NCBI GenBank assembly: GCA_963931865.1
Contig: OZ007505.1
Coordinates: 124,001 to 188,000 of the forward strand
Direction of reading: 5' to 3'
Length of the DNA stretch: 64,000 bases
DNA from: Axinella damicornis
Taxonomy: Eukaryota > Porifera > Demospongiae > Axinellida > Axinellidae
The notes below the pieces were generated by a model that was given only the letters and a program-made list of their open reading frames with translations, did no database searches and was not told the DNA's origin. A program made the translations under genes and the position numbers. Shown here piece after piece: positions 11,612 to 22,340 of this stretch; position 1 is the stretch's first letter; every line of letters starts with the position of its first letter.

Positions 11612-13910
11612 TCAGAATCCATGGACCTTCAGCTGGTCCTTCTTGGCCAGCCCCACTTTGATCATGAAGTCACAGATGTTGTTCCTCTGGTCTCCCTGGA
11701 GCTGCAGTACCTCCCCGTACTCGGGATGATCCACCACTGTGCCGTTGCACGCAAACTCCTACAGAAGGGGAGGATGCAAGGAGAGACGGGAGGAGGGGCC
11801 AGGGAAAGGAGTGGATAATGCTCAATCAAATGAGAAGTGGTGAATTTATTACTCCATGCGCGCATGCGCGAAGCGGGGTTAAGCAATCGGTTTTGTCCGT
11901 CAGTCGTCTGTCTGTCAGCCGGAAAAAATTGAAATCTCGCAATGTACATTGTTAGACAATTGCTAAACCCGAAAAAAAGATTGCAGTAGAAAATTAAAAA
12001 GTGTTTGTGTACCTGATAGCTACCATACCGCTTGAATTCGTTGCATACTCCAGCTCTTTCTTATTAAACGTCGGCCATTTTTACGGTCTGCAACTCAAAT
12101 AGGAAGTGCGCTTCAAAATATAGCTTTTTCTCACTCCGATGGCCGACTGGTTTCTGGAAGAAAACTGCAGTGGGAGTACCTGGGACGAGAGTTGAACCCT
12201 CAGTTGAACCTGCCCCTAACACGGTGAATATGTGCCAGTAGCTAGCTAGCTAGCTATTCATTGGCTAGAGCGATGGGCGAACCATGAACAGTCAGTGACC
12301 TCTCTAGCTATATAGCTACCTCCTCAGTGGCAGCAGCAAAGACGGAGACCCGCTTGTGGACCTAGCTACCTTACCCATTCGCTGACCTCAGATCTGTACA
12401 TGCTACCCTGACTCACACTTCTTGTATTCCACTTGATTAGCTATGCGTGTAGTAGCCTCGTTCCCAGTAGCCTCGTTCGCCATCTCGGGCCTGGGAACGA
12501 GATTGTGGTAGGTACGTAGTCTTTTGGTGTCATTCTGTGGCCTGACATTGTGCTGTGGTCATGCAGTCACATTTTGATGACGTTCCATGTCCTGCACTTG
12601 TACGTACTCACTCAGGCTCGTGCCTAGACTGGTTCCCAGATCCACTCGGGTGGGTCTGGGAACCAGACTAGCTTGTGCATAGCGCATTCTAATTACGTAG
12701 TTTCATTTGCACATGGGATAAGCAGGGCTGGTGCCATAGGGGCCCTCTTTAAAAAATGGCCAAGCCTAGATACGTATGTACTTCGATTCTCATGGTCAGC
12801 ACTCGACCGTCGCTATGAGAGCGCTTCCTGAGTGCTAAAAAAACACGTGAAAAATTGCTGAGACGCAAAGCACCTCCAGCCAACCCCTTCCACGTTGCCA
12901 TCGATTACGACTGCCGCCCCAGTTCAAAACAGCTGGCGCCAGCTCTGATAAGCATGCAAATCAACACCCCAATTTTAACAGTGCATTCTCTTACTTGTAC
13001 ATCAACCTCTACCAAAGCACGTGCATGAATCTAAAGCTGAACAATTTACCTTTAGTTGTAGCTAGCCTACTACAAAGTGATTAATGTGATTAAGCTTAAG
13101 CAGTTGCCGGCTAGTCAAGTCGTATAATCATCTATGGGCCACAACTACTACCAATGCACTGCAGCACAGTGCGCACGGGGTATGTGCTCTGCAGAGCTCT
13201 AGTTCCAATTAGTGCTTCCCTCAATTGACCACACAGGCACACAATGAGAGCCCTAGCATGGATGTACTAAAATTGTGACCTCGTTCATACCCACAGCCTT
13301 AGACTCCAACCCAGCAATAAGGAAGGGTCTGGGGAATACATTATCCCTATGATGTGGAAGTGTTGCTGGAATATGTGGCTAAGGTCACTCGTCGCTCCAT
13401 CATCACTGGAACAACATGGTGATCACAATCAAGGGCAAGTATTTGCTTTCATGTGAGAAGTCAAAGGCAAGTGGCAAGCACATTCCCGGGCCCCCACCAC
13501 ATGCATGCAAAAGGTGTGATTAGAAACAATACGCTATCTAGCTCTAGTGAGGCAAACATGTGCCAATGATATCTCACTGATAAAGGAAGAAGACTCGGGT
13601 GAGGTGCACTACCTTTTTGCAGACCTTGACTAGCTTCTTCTTGTCGTAGTCATCGGAGATGCCCTGCACAGTGGTGAGGGTCTTGCGACCATTGCGCTGC
13701 TGGATACGAATGTGGATCAACCCCTCCTGGGAGGCACCGCGCTCCTGCGGCTCATTAAACGGATCTGCAGACAATTCAGTAATTTCATCACTAGTCTGTT
13801 CACATACCTCACAACAAACAAGAATTAGATGGTAGAGTCTACCTATATACATCACATCCGTAAACAAACATTCAATCCTCACTTTTCTCTTCTAGGTTTA
13901 AGATGGACAT
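11612..13910 (-). CDS. EIF1: Translation initiation factor eIF1 (SUI1)
   Basis: Small-subunit factor controlling start-codon selection in the 43S complex. Three minus-strand exons, 13883-13910, 13613-13764 and 11612-11758, give 108 residues (human 113), and the phases close exactly. Visible SUI1 core: IHIRIQQRNGRKTLTTVQGI, then SDDYDKKKLVK, then EFACNGTVV and the conserved end LAKKDQLKVHGF. The start MSILNLEEK was chosen because it is the only ATG that splices in frame. The second intron (11759-13612) is about 1.85 kb and holds fragments of dispersed repeats. The gene diverges from the Cys-rich gene 225 bp away. Confidence 0.95.
12464..12680. mobile_element. MITE fragments and palindrome in the eIF1 intron
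   Basis: TAGCCTCGTTCCCAG occurs at about 12465, followed by a second TAGCCTCGTTCG and then GGGCCTGGGAACGAGA, matching the ends of the TAGCC MITE family with almost no interior. At about 12626-12673 a perfect-armed palindrome (CTAGACTGGTTCCCAGA ... TCTGGGAACCAGACTAG) resembles another MITE end. Between them (about 12533-12618) lies one copy of the dispersed CAGTCACATTYTGATGA repeat. Confidence 0.65.
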
Positions 13911-14135
13911 GCGACTTGCTGCCTTCACAAACGTAGCAAAATGTTTCCTAAAGCCTCAAAACACGCTGTCGTTGAAGGAGCTCGTTTTTTGCCGGAAAAT
14001 AGTTGCGCAATCGTGACATGCATAATATCCGATATCCGGTATCGATCCGTATATCATATGTGCACGTGATGCCTACAGCTAGCTCAAGCCCCGCCCCCAA
14101 GCACTCGTGGCAACCGCGTACCGATCAACAAACGC
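13911..14135. promoter_or_regulatory. Putative bidirectional promoter eIF1/Cys-rich gene
   Basis: 225 bp between divergent start codons. Contains ETS-like CCGGAAAA and CCGGTATCG motifs and a nearby palindromic atccgatatccggtatcgatccg. Function is inferred from spacing and gene orientation. Confidence 0.55.
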
Positions 14136-15077
14136 ATGAATGGCGGGGTGGTAACGGAAACCGGTAACGAACATGACCATAACTATGTCAATGACATGAC
14201 AGACGTGGTGAGTTGCTACTACATGGATATAGGCCACTTCTTCAATTACATGTTCACATCTTTTCCTCTGCTCTGTTCCGTCATCATCGGAACACCCGGT
14301 TCAGACCACCTCCCTCCCCACTTCCCAGCCAGCAGTAATCCCAGCATTCCCCGTAGCCGCAGTGGTGTGTGTGGTGGTTGCTGTGTTCCTACTGCTGGTT
14401 GTGATGGCGCTGATACTGCGGAAGTGCCTGCTGGTCAGTCTTGTGAGGATGTGTGCGTGCATGTGGTGGGACGTAAGAGAGTGGTGCTGGGATAATCAGC
14501 AGACTAAGCAACCGCGATGCAGGCCTTGTTACCCCTTTGGTACAGGAGTTATACTTGCAGACTTCCATTCATTTGGCAGTTCTCCGCACTTCGCATGGTC
14601 AAGGTATAATTAAACGGAGAATCAGATGTCAGACTATGGCTGATTCCTGGTGCAGCAGCTCATATTTGGAGAGTTGGGTGAAGGTGATGGATGCATGGGT
14701 TGCTGCAGGTGGACAGCTGCTGACATGAAAGTCTGGTAGTTGAGCTTAGCAGGGTATGACAAGGCCACAGGAGTGGAAGAAGTTAATCCACTCCTGTGGC
14801 CTTGTCATACCTCCTCAATTCTGCTAAACTCAAACTACCAGACTTTCATGTCAGCAGCTGTCCACCTGCAGCAACCCATGCATCCATCACCTTCACCCAA
14901 CTCTCCAAACATTGATGAAAAATATGCCAAATTCTTCTGCACTATCAGGGCACCAATTCCACATCTGTATTTTACACCCAGCAGCCTAAGTATCAATGCC
15001 CTTCTTTGGTGCTGATTGTTCAATAAGCCCCTCAATAATCTTTCCTCAGTCTTTGTGTTACCTGGTTTCTCATGCCT

Positions 15078-15108
<31 letters not shown>

Positions 15109-18100
15109 AGTCTCGTGGGGTAGAAGGTCCCGGCTGTTCGCTGGCTTGCTGCCACCCGGAGTGTGCAAAAGGATGTGGTGAAGGGTGCAGGGTAGCAGCC
15201 GAGAGACTGGACTGCCGCACTCCGGACTGCAGGGCATGGCTGGACAATGTCTGCCCAACAAAGGAGGTAATGCAGATCCAGTCACCTCCAAATGTTCAAG
15301 CTGAATGGTTTGTATAATTTGCTAGCTGTACAAGTGCCAGGTGCCGTGAGATGAGGCAGCACTGTCACCTACAAGTGTTTAGAGACTGCACAACTTCGGT
15401 GGACACCAGACTGTTCACTCACTCACTTCGGTGGACACCAGACTGTTCACTCACTCACTTTGGTGGACACCAGACTGTTCACTCACTCACTTCGGTGGAC
15501 ACCAGACTGTTCACTCACTCACTTCGGTGGACACCAGACTGTTCACTCACTCACTTCGGTGGACAGCACTGTTCACTCACTCACTTTGGTAGACAGCACT
15601 GTTCACTCACTCACTTTGGTGGACAGCACTGTTCACTCACTCACTTTGGTGGACAGCACTGTTCACTCACTCACTTTGGTGGACAGCACTGTTCACTCAC
15701 TCACTTTGGTGGACAGCACTGTTCACTCACTCACTTTGGTGGACAGCACTGTTCACTCACTCACTTTGGTGGACAGCACTGTTCACTCACTCACTTTGGT
15801 GGACAGCACTGTTCACTCACTCACTTTGGTGGACAGCACTGTTCACTCACTCACGTTGGTAGACAGCACTGTTCACTCACTAACTTTGGTGGACAGCACT
15901 GTTCACTCACTCACTTTGGTGGACAGCACTGTTCACTCACTCACTTTGGTGGACAGCACTGTTCACTCACTCACTTTGGTGGACAGCACTGTTCACTCAC
16001 TCACTTTGGTGGACAGCACTGTTCACTCACTCACTTTGGTGGACAGCACTGTTCACTCACTCACTTTGGTGGACAGCACTGTTCACTCACTCACGTTGGT
16101 AGACAGCACTGTTCACTCACTAACTTTGGTGGACAGCACTGTTCACTCACTCACTTTGGTGGACAGCACTGTTCACTCACTCACTTTGGTGGACAGCACT
16201 GTTCACTCACTCACTTTGGTGGACAGCACTGTTCACTCACTCACTTTGGTAGACAGCACTGTTCACTCACTAACTTTGGTGGACAGCACTGTTCACTCAC
16301 TCACTTTGGTGGACAGCACTGTTCACTCACTCACTTTGGTGGACAGCACTGTTCACTCACTCACGTTGGTAGACAGCACTGTTCACTCACTAACTTTGGT
16401 GGACAGCACTGTTCACTCACTCACTTTGGTGGACAGCACTGTTCACTCACTCACTTTGGTGGACAGCACTGTTCACTCACTCACTTTGGTGGACAGCACT
16501 GTTCACTCACTCACTTTGGTGGACAGCACTGTTCACTCACTCACTTTGGTGGACAGCACTGTTCACTCACTCACTTTGGTGGACAGCACTGTTCACTCAC
16601 TAACTTTGGTGGACAGCACTGTTCACTCACTCACTTTGGTGGACAGCACTGTTCACTCACTCACTTTGGTGGACAGCACTGTTCACTCACTCACTTTGGT
16701 GGACAGCACTGTTCACTCACTCACTTTGGTGGACAGCACTGTTCACTCACTCACTTTGGTGGACAGCACTGTTCACTCACTCACTTTGGTGGACAGCAGA
16801 CTGTTCACTCACTCACTTTGGTAGACAGCACTGTTCACTCACTCACTTTGGTGGACAGCACTGTTCACTCACTCACTTTGGTGGACAGCACTGTTCACTC
16901 ACTCACTTTGGTGGACAGCAGACTGTTCACTCACTCACTTTGGTAGACAGCACTGTTCACTCACTCACTTTGGTAGACAGCACTGTTCACTCACTCACTT
17001 TGGTGGACAGCAGACTGTTCACTCACTCACTTTGGTAGACAGCACTGTTCACTCACTCACTTTGGTGGACAGCACTGTTCACTCACTCACTTTGGTAGAC
17101 AGCACTGTTCACTTAGCTCAGGGTCAGGATGATGATGGAGGACTAGCAATCTGCACATACGTAGCAAGCGAAACTGACATCAATTACTGACACCAGAAAG
17201 AGCATCCACTTTGGGTGCTCATAAGATCCTGATACCAGAATTCAGTTGTATAGTATGCGCTTCACATGCTACATGTTCTTTTAACTCGATGATTAAGCCG
17301 CTAAGAGTGCTATTGTCAAAGCTATGTTAAAATTGGGGTGGTCAGCAGCAACAGTGGCAGTCCCAGAGCTAACCCTGGTCCTGTTTGGTTGTAAACCCTT
17401 CATCAGTATGATGGCAGTCAAACAACTGATAAGTTGATGTGAGAATATTTCTTGCAAAGACCAGTTGGCCGAACGGCGGTTTGTGCTTAAAGCCATTAAT
17501 TCTGAATAAGCACTAACGACTGATATGGAGAGTGAAGAGTTGTTTGTTATTTTAGTTCTGTGCTTAAAATTCTTTTTCCTTATGTTGCTATATTCGGAGC
17601 ACCTATATATCTGGAATTATAGTCTTTCTGTGCAACTCTGCATGTGGAGAGGTAGGAAGTATTATAGCCCACTCACCAAGTATCAGCTTCAACTCAAAAT
17701 TGTACGTGCTGGCTAGCTTTTGGTACTTCAAGTGAATTAAGGGGTATGGGACTGCATGAAGAAATTGTCACCTCTGCAAAGCAAGACGTTTGGAGTGTTG
17801 TCTCTATCCTATGGTTCGAGGCTAACGTGTACAGAGAGTAGCAGTGCATGATAACCGCCACGGTTGATGCTATCCCAAACTTGCCTTCTCTGTAGAGCTG
17901 TGCACTGGTGTGTGGGCAGCTGTGGAGCTGCTACTGCTGCCACATGATGGCAGACTCGTGCAGAGAGGTCGTCCTCTGCCCTGACTGCCAGGCCCTTGAG
18001 GTACGTCCCCCTGCATGCACACCCACTGGAGGTTAACACAAGCTAGCTTAACCAAACCATTCGCTCCCCTGCAGTGTCCTGACTGTGAGTGTGGCAGTGA

Positions 18101-18185
18101 CTGCTGTCACTGTGCTCTGAAGGCCCCTGAGTGTTCCCACGTCACATGCCTCTGCTTTGAGTGCGGGCGGCCCCCAGAAACATAG
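14136..18185 (+). CDS. Cysteine-rich single-pass membrane protein, unrecognised
   Basis: Five exons, all joined in phase 0: 14136-14207, 14305-14433, 15111-15266, 17896-18000, 18075-18185; 190 residues, stop TAG. Residues 1-24 are polar and acidic. A single hydrophobic segment lies at about 41-62 (VVCVVVAVFLLLVVMALIL), followed by RK and then about 130 residues with 27 cysteines, many paired (CSLACC, YCC, CPDCEC, SDCCHC) and ending CLCFECGRPPET. There is no N-terminal signal peptide. The basic residues after the membrane segment suggest that the Cys-rich part faces the cytosol, where it might bind metal or be acylated, but that is inference. No known family is recognised. The 2.6-kb fourth intron is mostly a 30-bp minisatellite. 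The consistent phases and canonical splice sites support a real gene, though the first exon is the least certain. Confidence 0.7.
14665..14909. other. Long near-perfect intronic hairpin
   Basis: Inverted repeat with arms of about 115 nt: the left arm runs from TTTGGAGAGTTGGGTGAAGG to CCACAGGAGTGGA, and the right arm is its reverse complement with a few mismatches and a ~10-nt bulge (aattgaggag). The loop is only about 10 nt (agaagttaat). It lies in intron 2 of the Cys-rich gene. Its RNA would fold into a long duplex. It could be a foldback element or an hpRNA/miRNA-type precursor. Confidence 0.9.
15078..15105. repeat. Poly-C tract before Cys-rich gene exon 3
   Basis: About 28 C in a row leading into the TCCAG acceptor of exon 15111-15266; this is the intron's pyrimidine tract. 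Confidence 0.95.
15390..17115. repeat. 30-bp minisatellite, ~57 copies
   Basis: Array of ggtggacagcactgttcact-type units (30 bp, some 32 bp) filling most of the intron 15267-17895. A variant pair (cacgttggtagac followed by ctaactttgg) recurs at about 15854, 16094 and 16364, showing block duplication. Because the unit is a multiple of three, the array is open in more than one frame, with a decapeptide period, but it lies between two phase-0 exons and is not coding. Confidence 0.97.
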
Positions 18186-19174
18186 CACCCGTCACACCTT
18201 ACCACCCTTCCATTTCTCCCCCTCCTTCCCCTCACTCACCCACTCCTCCCACACACACACACAATCTCAATGTATCATTTCCAAATTGGAAAGCAACACT
18301 TGAGTGAGAAGCCATACCCTAAAGCAAGTGACATGGAGGGATGGCAGTGGTGCGCTCACTGCAGTGCATGGAGGGATGGCAGTGGTGCGCTCACTGCAGT
18401 GCATGGAGGGATGGCAGTGGTGCGCTCACTGCAGTGCATGGAGGGATGACAGTGGTGTGCTCACTGCAGTGCATGCATGGAGGGATGGCAGTGGTGCGCT
18501 CACTGCAGTGCATGTCTCTATTGGGCTCGACTCAGGCTCAGTCCTGGAGAGACCCCTCTCGCAATACCATTAATGATATTCATGACCACCCACCAGCCCA
18601 GCAATGAAAGTCAAAGGTGGAAGTCATCAGCCATGCAGGAACGTCCTAAATTTGGACCAGATTATGCTGGGTACACTGATGAGAAAAACAGGTACGTACA
18701 AATGGGTTTTGTAATCTTGAAAATACAACACAGCCAGGTGCAGGTTTAGAAGCAATGTACATGTAGACTACTACTAAGCTAGCTATGTATTAGATAGAAC
18801 TATAAGCAGCTATTATAGCTACGTATTAGATAGAACTACTCAGAAGTATACTGACGTGGCCTGATAGTTTGTTGTAGTTGATGCGCTGTCACAGGTAGTG
18901 ACATTGTCATTTGATCAGAATAAGTTTTCAAGTGTTTACAAGAATGTATTATGATGTGAAATTTTCAGAATCAATGCCAGCGAGAAAAAAAAAGTGAATG
19001 AAAAACAAAAAAGTAGGATAATAGCTAACAGGAGAAGAAAAATAGGTAAAGTTTGAGCAAAATCCGCAAAGGGCCTCTGTGGGGTCTATAAATCTCCAAA
19101 ACGTCCTGGGGGCTGTAGTGAAAACTGCTGGCGTGAGTGAGACTGGTCACGCCCACTTCAATGTAGTTAGTTAG
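18186..19174. other. Intergenic region with a 35-bp tandem repeat
   Basis: Downstream of the Cys-rich gene. At 18331-18512 there are about five copies of a 35-bp unit (gcatggagggatggcagtgg...). At about 18631-18691 an open stretch ends in a good donor (aaacag|gtacgt) but no partner exon was found. The rest is AT-rich and featureless. Confidence 0.6.
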
Positions 19175-19840
19175 AGGCCCTGTCATTGTAAAAATGGACC
19201 CAATTTGTTGATAAATACGGACCCCCGGAACTTATTTTACTGCAAAATTTGGACCCCCCCTGAAAAATTTGGACCACCCCCTGGAGCTTGTCTTGTTGAT
19301 AAATAAGGACCCCCAGAATTATTTCACTGCAACATTTGGACCCTCTCCGCCAACAACTATATGGACCACACCCCTGGAACTAATTTTGTTGGACCCCCGG
19401 AACTTGCAACATTTGGACCCTCTCCGCCAACAACTATATGGACCCCCTATAGATGTCACTAGTACTTGAACATGCATTGCAGTGATAAAAGTGATAGCAG
19501 TCAATACAACAGTTGTGCACAATTCCTGACAGCTCTCTTCTCCTTTGTGAGGTTTGGTGGGTAGGAGCCATGATCTTGGGCATAGTGAATGGCGTATTCA
19601 ACTATCTCACTATTCGTCATTTTGACTTCGGCCTTTTCGCTGTCACTCTCGATCTCCGTTCCAATTCTGTCTGCCATTGCGGCGATTGCACCTCTGACAT
19701 GCACTGATTAAACCTTTGAGCCTTGATGGGTGGCTGTGCCAGGGGGGAACAAATTTTTCAGGGGGGTCCAATTATTTCAGAAAAATTAGTTCCGGGGGGA
19801 ACCAATTTTAGGGGGGTCCAAATTAAACGTGACAGCCCCT
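19175..19840. mobile_element. TIR element with GGACCCCC-rich ends upstream of OGFR
   Basis: 666-bp segment with ~27-bp imperfect terminal inverted repeats (AGGCCCTGTCATTG...TGGACCC at the left; the complement of AGGGGCTGTCACG...TGGACCC at the right). Subterminal direct and inverted copies of a ttggaccccccggaact-type motif lie inside both ends. A 67-codon minus-strand frame (19501-19704, containing MTNSEIVEYAIHYAQDHG) lies in the interior and may be a remnant or captured exon; its family is not recognised. The right end is only 28 bp before the OGFR start codon. Confidence 0.65.
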
Positions 19841-19868
19841 GTAATTCGGCACATCACACGTGCACACG

Positions 19869-22340
19869 ATGGCTGAGGCTGAGAGAGAGCTGATGCGAGA
19901 AGAGGAAGCAAAGAAGGAAGGAGCGGGCACGGAGGAGGAAAGAGTAGAAGACGCGAACACGAACGAGCAAAGAGCAGGAGGCGGGGACACGAAGGAGCAA
20001 AGAGCAGGAGGCGGGGACACGAAGGAGGAAGGAGCAGAGGACGCGAAGACGAAGGAGGAAGGAGCAGGAGGCTGGGACACGAAAGAGGAAGGAGCAGAGG
20101 ACGCGAAGACGAAGGAGCAAAGAGCAGGAGGCGGGGACACGAAGGAGGAAGGAACAGTTTTGAAGACCAACATTGAGGGAGAAAGGGAAGGAGAAGGGGC
20201 AACTCTGAAGGGAGGAGATATTGGAGAGGTCAGTGCAAAGGGTGGAGAGGTGGAGGCAAAAGAAGAGAGCGAGGGAGAAAGGCAGCAAAACAGTCATGAT
20301 GAAGATGAATGGCAAACTCCTGATGAAGAGGAGACTCCTCTCTCCCCTGGTGAAGAGGAGGAGCAGATGGAGACAGACAAGGCTGGCCGGAGTGAGCGTA
20401 GATCAGACAAGGCTGGCCGGAGTGAGCATAGATCAGACAAGGCTGGCCGGAGTGAGTGTAGATCAGACAAGGCTGACCGCAGTGAGCATAGATCAGACAA
20501 GGCTGGCCGGAGTGAGCGTAGATCAGACAGTGAATGCTCCAGTGGGGACGAGCTCTGGCCAAGGCCGTGGAGGCATGTGAGTGTTGCCGGGAGGGAAAGC
20601 CACTACTACTCCCGTCCATGTCTCGTAACTGACAATCTTTTCTTGTATTTGTGCCCCTCAGGAACCCACAAGTCATGGTAAGCAGAAAATCAGGATCCCC
20701 AAACTCCGCTCCAGCTGGAGCTCCCAGGACACCCTCATGTACAGGAGGAGGTATCCGGTGAGGGTAGCGATAGTTCCCTGGAGAAAGAGAGAGGAACAAC
20801 TTTCTCCCCTCACTTACGCCCCATACTACGTCCCAATATAACTGTACCCGTGTTCTGCTTGCAGGGTAAGAGGGACAACCCTGGACTGACATCCAATTAT
20901 GAGTTCTACACGAACAAGATCCCATCCTATCCGGATGGTAAGTGCGTGTGTCGGCATGTGACTCTTACTGTGACACTGTGATCTGATTGGTCCTGTGCAG
21001 GTGACCTCGTAGATAACATTCATCAGAAGTGGTGGGGTAACTATTGGTTACTGGAAGGACACCATGGCTACATACAATGGTAGTTGCTGCTAACAGTTCT
21101 GTGTTACCAGTAAACCCCAGTGTTTATGTTGTCCCTCTGCGTACGTGTAGGCTGTTCCCCATCCGAGAATCAGGCATGAACTTTTATTCTGAGGAATTGC
21201 AGCTTCATGAGATTGAAGTATGTTGTGTGCATGCATTGGTGTGACATCACTGAGACGAAGTACGTTGTGTGTGGGTGTGTGAGATTGATGTGCGTGTGTG
21301 TGCGAAATGATGTATACTAACTTTAGTGAATTCGAATAAATCGCTGAATTTTGATCCCGCAAACGATAGTATTGGCAGTATGTGACATCACATGCGTGTG
21401 TGTTAATTGGAGCGAACTATGAGCTAGCTGCCTACGAAGCGGCCTGAAATGAGGCTAGCTGAATCTCAGAGTCTGTCCACGAGGTGAGAGCAAGACCCGG
21501 CCAATACATCATTCTGATAAGTGAGTTTGCCCTACCTCACTCACTGCCCGACTGTCCCGTTGCACTAGCCTATCATAGCCTCATCTAGCCAGACTCTCGC
21601 ACGGAAGCTTACTAGCAGACTGAGCAGCACTTAAACAGATTCCAATAATGCTTGTACAAGTACATTGAACATGGCTCTTGTAGCTAAACTCAGTACCTGC
21701 CAAATCCAATTCGCTAAAATTAGTACCTGCAAAATGGTGACCTTAAGGTATGGTGTGTGAGTATGCTGTACGTGTGTTGTGTGCGGATATGAAGGGCAAT
21801 CCACGTTTCTCCACTTCAGAAGATCCTGGCAGATGACAAGGCCCACCGGAGGGTGCTAAGGTCGTACGAGATGATGCTGGACTTCTACGGCATGAAGTTG
21901 AAAGACCCCACAACAGGTTGGAGGTGGGAGGGGTGTGGGGGAGGGTGTGAGGGTGTGCTCACACCAGACTAACATCACACTGGTGCTCAGCTCCAAGCCT
22001 CATTTACACACACACATGGGTTTGACAACAAGACTCACTCCTGTCCCCCTACCCAGGTGAGCTGGAGCGTGCTGACCACTGGAAGGATCGCTTCAGACAC
22101 CTCAACCTCTCCATGCACAACTACCTGCGCATCACCCGTATCCTCAAGAGCCTGGGAGAGTTCCAATATGAACACTTGAAAGGACCATTCGTGCGTTTTG
22201 TGCTTCATGAGGCAATTGTTGAGCGAACGCTGACCAGGACTCTGGACAGCTGCATGAACTATTGGGTGGAGGTAATCAGAGACGACAAGGAGAGGGGGGA
22301 AATCAGAACGTTTGCCGAGAAATTGGCACAGAAGAGCTAA
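19869..22340 (+). CDS. OGFR: Opioid growth factor receptor (OGFR) domain protein
   Basis: Exons: 19869-20576, 20694-20756, 20865-20937, 21001-21079, 21151-21217, 21820-21916, 22057-22340; 456 residues, in frame to TAA at 22338-22340. The first 236 residues are a low-complexity E/K/G-rich tail with repeated KEEGAEDAKT-like units and five copies of a ten-residue DKAGRSE(R/H/C)RS repeat. The conserved OGFr region follows: NYEFYTNKIPSYPDG, WLLEGHHGYIQWLFPIRESG, RSYEMMLDFYGMKLKD and NYLRITRILKSLGEFQYEH. In vertebrates this family binds Met-enkephalin and restrains growth at the nuclear envelope; whether that holds here is unknown. The order is reversed relative to human, where repeats are C-terminal. 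The acceptor at 20694 has a poor pyrimidine tract and was chosen because upstream alternatives shift frame or meet a stop. Confidence 0.88.

Noticed and set aside
12139..12200. Possible first exon MADWFLEENCSGSTWDES in the eIF1 intron
   Set aside because: Stops or loses frame at once, no partner exon; not supported.
15351..16946. 531-codon open frame with QHCSLTHFGG repeats, and a 454-codon overlapping one
   Set aside because: It is the 30-bp minisatellite read through; it lies between two phase-0 exons of the Cys-rich gene and has two equally open frames, as expected for a 3n tandem repeat.
19786..20315. Minus-strand open frames rich in Ser/Leu/Pro opposite OGFR exon 1
   Set aside because: Antisense shadow of the repetitive OGFR N-terminus; no independent start context or homology.
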